Below the pieces are notes generated by a model. The model saw nothing but the letters and a program-made list of their open reading frames with translations, did no database searches and was not told the DNA's origin. This document shows, piece after piece, positions 14,984 to 15,366 of a stretch of DNA of 15,366 nucleotides. The DNA comes from JAWLBR01 sp041687495. GTDB lineage: Bacteria > Bacillota > Limnochordia > DTU087 > JAAYGB01. Each line of letters begins with the position of its first letter. Position 1 is the first letter of the stretch. Location: contig JAWLBR010000076.1 of NCBI GenBank assembly GCA_041687495.1, positions 1 to 15,366 on the forward strand, written 5' to 3'. The position numbers and the translations under genes are program-made.

Positions 14984-15366
14984 ATGGCGTACCAGCAGAC
15001 ACAACCAATTATCACTTTTGAGAACGTAAACAAGTCTTTTGGCACCAATCAGATACTCTTTGATATCAACGAACAGATCTATCCCGGTGAGACGGTAGTG
15101 ATCATCGGTCCCAGTGGATCGGGCAAGAGTACCATGCTGCGATGCATCAATGGGCTGGAGCAGATTCAAAGCGGCCGCCTTGTAGTCAACGGATATGATC
15201 TGGGAGATCCCAAGACTGACATTAGGTCTCTGCGTTCGGAAGTAGGGATGGTTTTCCAGAACTTTAACCTGTATCCCCACATGACCGTTTTGGACAACGT
15301 CAGCTTAGCTCCGATCAAGGTCAGGAAAATGGATGAGAAGCAAGCAGAGGAAACAGCTCGAGAACT
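14984..15366 (+). CDS. Polar amino acid ABC transporter ATPase (GlnQ-like), 3' truncated
   Basis: The window ends after about 127 codons, roughly half of a normal 240-residue protein. The visible part is the N-terminal half of an ABC ATPase: ENVNKSFG at 13-20, Walker A GPSGSGKST (42-50), MLRCINGLE after it, and the Q loop VFQNFNLYPHMTVLDNV (90-106) with Q92. CINGLE and FNLYPHMTVLDN are typical of the polar amino acid uptake family, which includes GlnQ and HisP. The protein would power import of an amino acid together with a permease and a binding protein that should lie just beyond the window. The ATG has GGAGGT 5 bases upstream and its own promoter. The substrate cannot be told from the ATPase. 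Confidence 0.92.
   Translation, partial: MAYQQTQPIITFENVNKSFGTNQILFDINEQIYPGETVVIIGPSGSGKSTMLRCINGLEQIQSGRLVVNGYDLGDPKTDIRSLRSEVGMVFQNFNLYPHMTVLDNVSLAPIKVRKMDEKQAEETARE

Noticed and set aside
1..15366. CRISPR arrays, insertion sequences, tRNA genes or phage genes
   Set aside because: I saw no regularly spaced repeats, transposase motifs, tRNA cloverleaf sequences or phage proteins on either strand.

Overview
The window looks like a chromosomal stretch from an endospore-forming, anaerobic or micro-oxic member of the Bacillota, probably a deep clostridial or Limnochordia-like lineage. The grounds are a complete gerA-type spore germinant receptor operon, a T-box riboswitch ahead of lysS, strong GGAGG-type ribosome binding sites, several TTG and GTG starts, and a flavodiiron oxygen-scavenging protein. 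Base composition appears close to 50% GC. I cannot name a species from sequence alone.

Layout. (1) 1-2143, plus strand: a single-domain response regulator and a soluble GAF-PAS histidine kinase, followed by a terminator at 2274-2307. (2) 2328-3639, plus: a two-domain flavodiiron protein behind a strong promoter whose -10 is overlapped by a Fur/PerR-type palindrome. (3) 3683-7867, minus: the germination operon gerA-gerC-gerB plus a fourth small two-helix membrane protein. The junctions are a 4-bp ATGA overlap, a 33-nt gap and a GTGA overlap. A near-consensus sigma-G promoter precedes gerA and a hairpin follows the operon. (4) 8003-12476, plus: an M32 carboxypeptidase, then a tight trio made of a HAD phosphatase, a protein resembling deoxyhypusine synthase, and an RfaE/PfkB-like kinase. 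A 10-bp hairpin terminator shared with the convergent lysS closes this block. (5) 12610-14491, minus: class II lysyl-tRNA synthetase with a complete lysine T-box leader and a sigma-A promoter. (6) 14492-14983: a gene-free spacer with a perfect hairpin, a short match to the 3' end of 16S rRNA, and a promoter. (7) 14984 to the window end, plus: the start of a polar amino acid ABC transporter ATPase.

How the parts work together. The ger genes encode the A, B and C subunits of a germinant receptor in the spore inner membrane, and their promoter points to forespore expression. The flavodiiron protein reduces O2 or NO, and its operator suggests control by a peroxide- or metal-sensing Fur-family repressor. 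LysS is regulated by uncharged tRNA-Lys through the T-box.

The most promising unknown is the HAD / deoxyhypusine-synthase-like / PfkB trio at 9576-12476. A kinase, a phosphatase and an apparently NAD-binding-fold protein in one transcription unit suggest an uncharacterised small-molecule pathway. The product is unknown, and bacteria lack the eIF5A substrate of true deoxyhypusine synthase.
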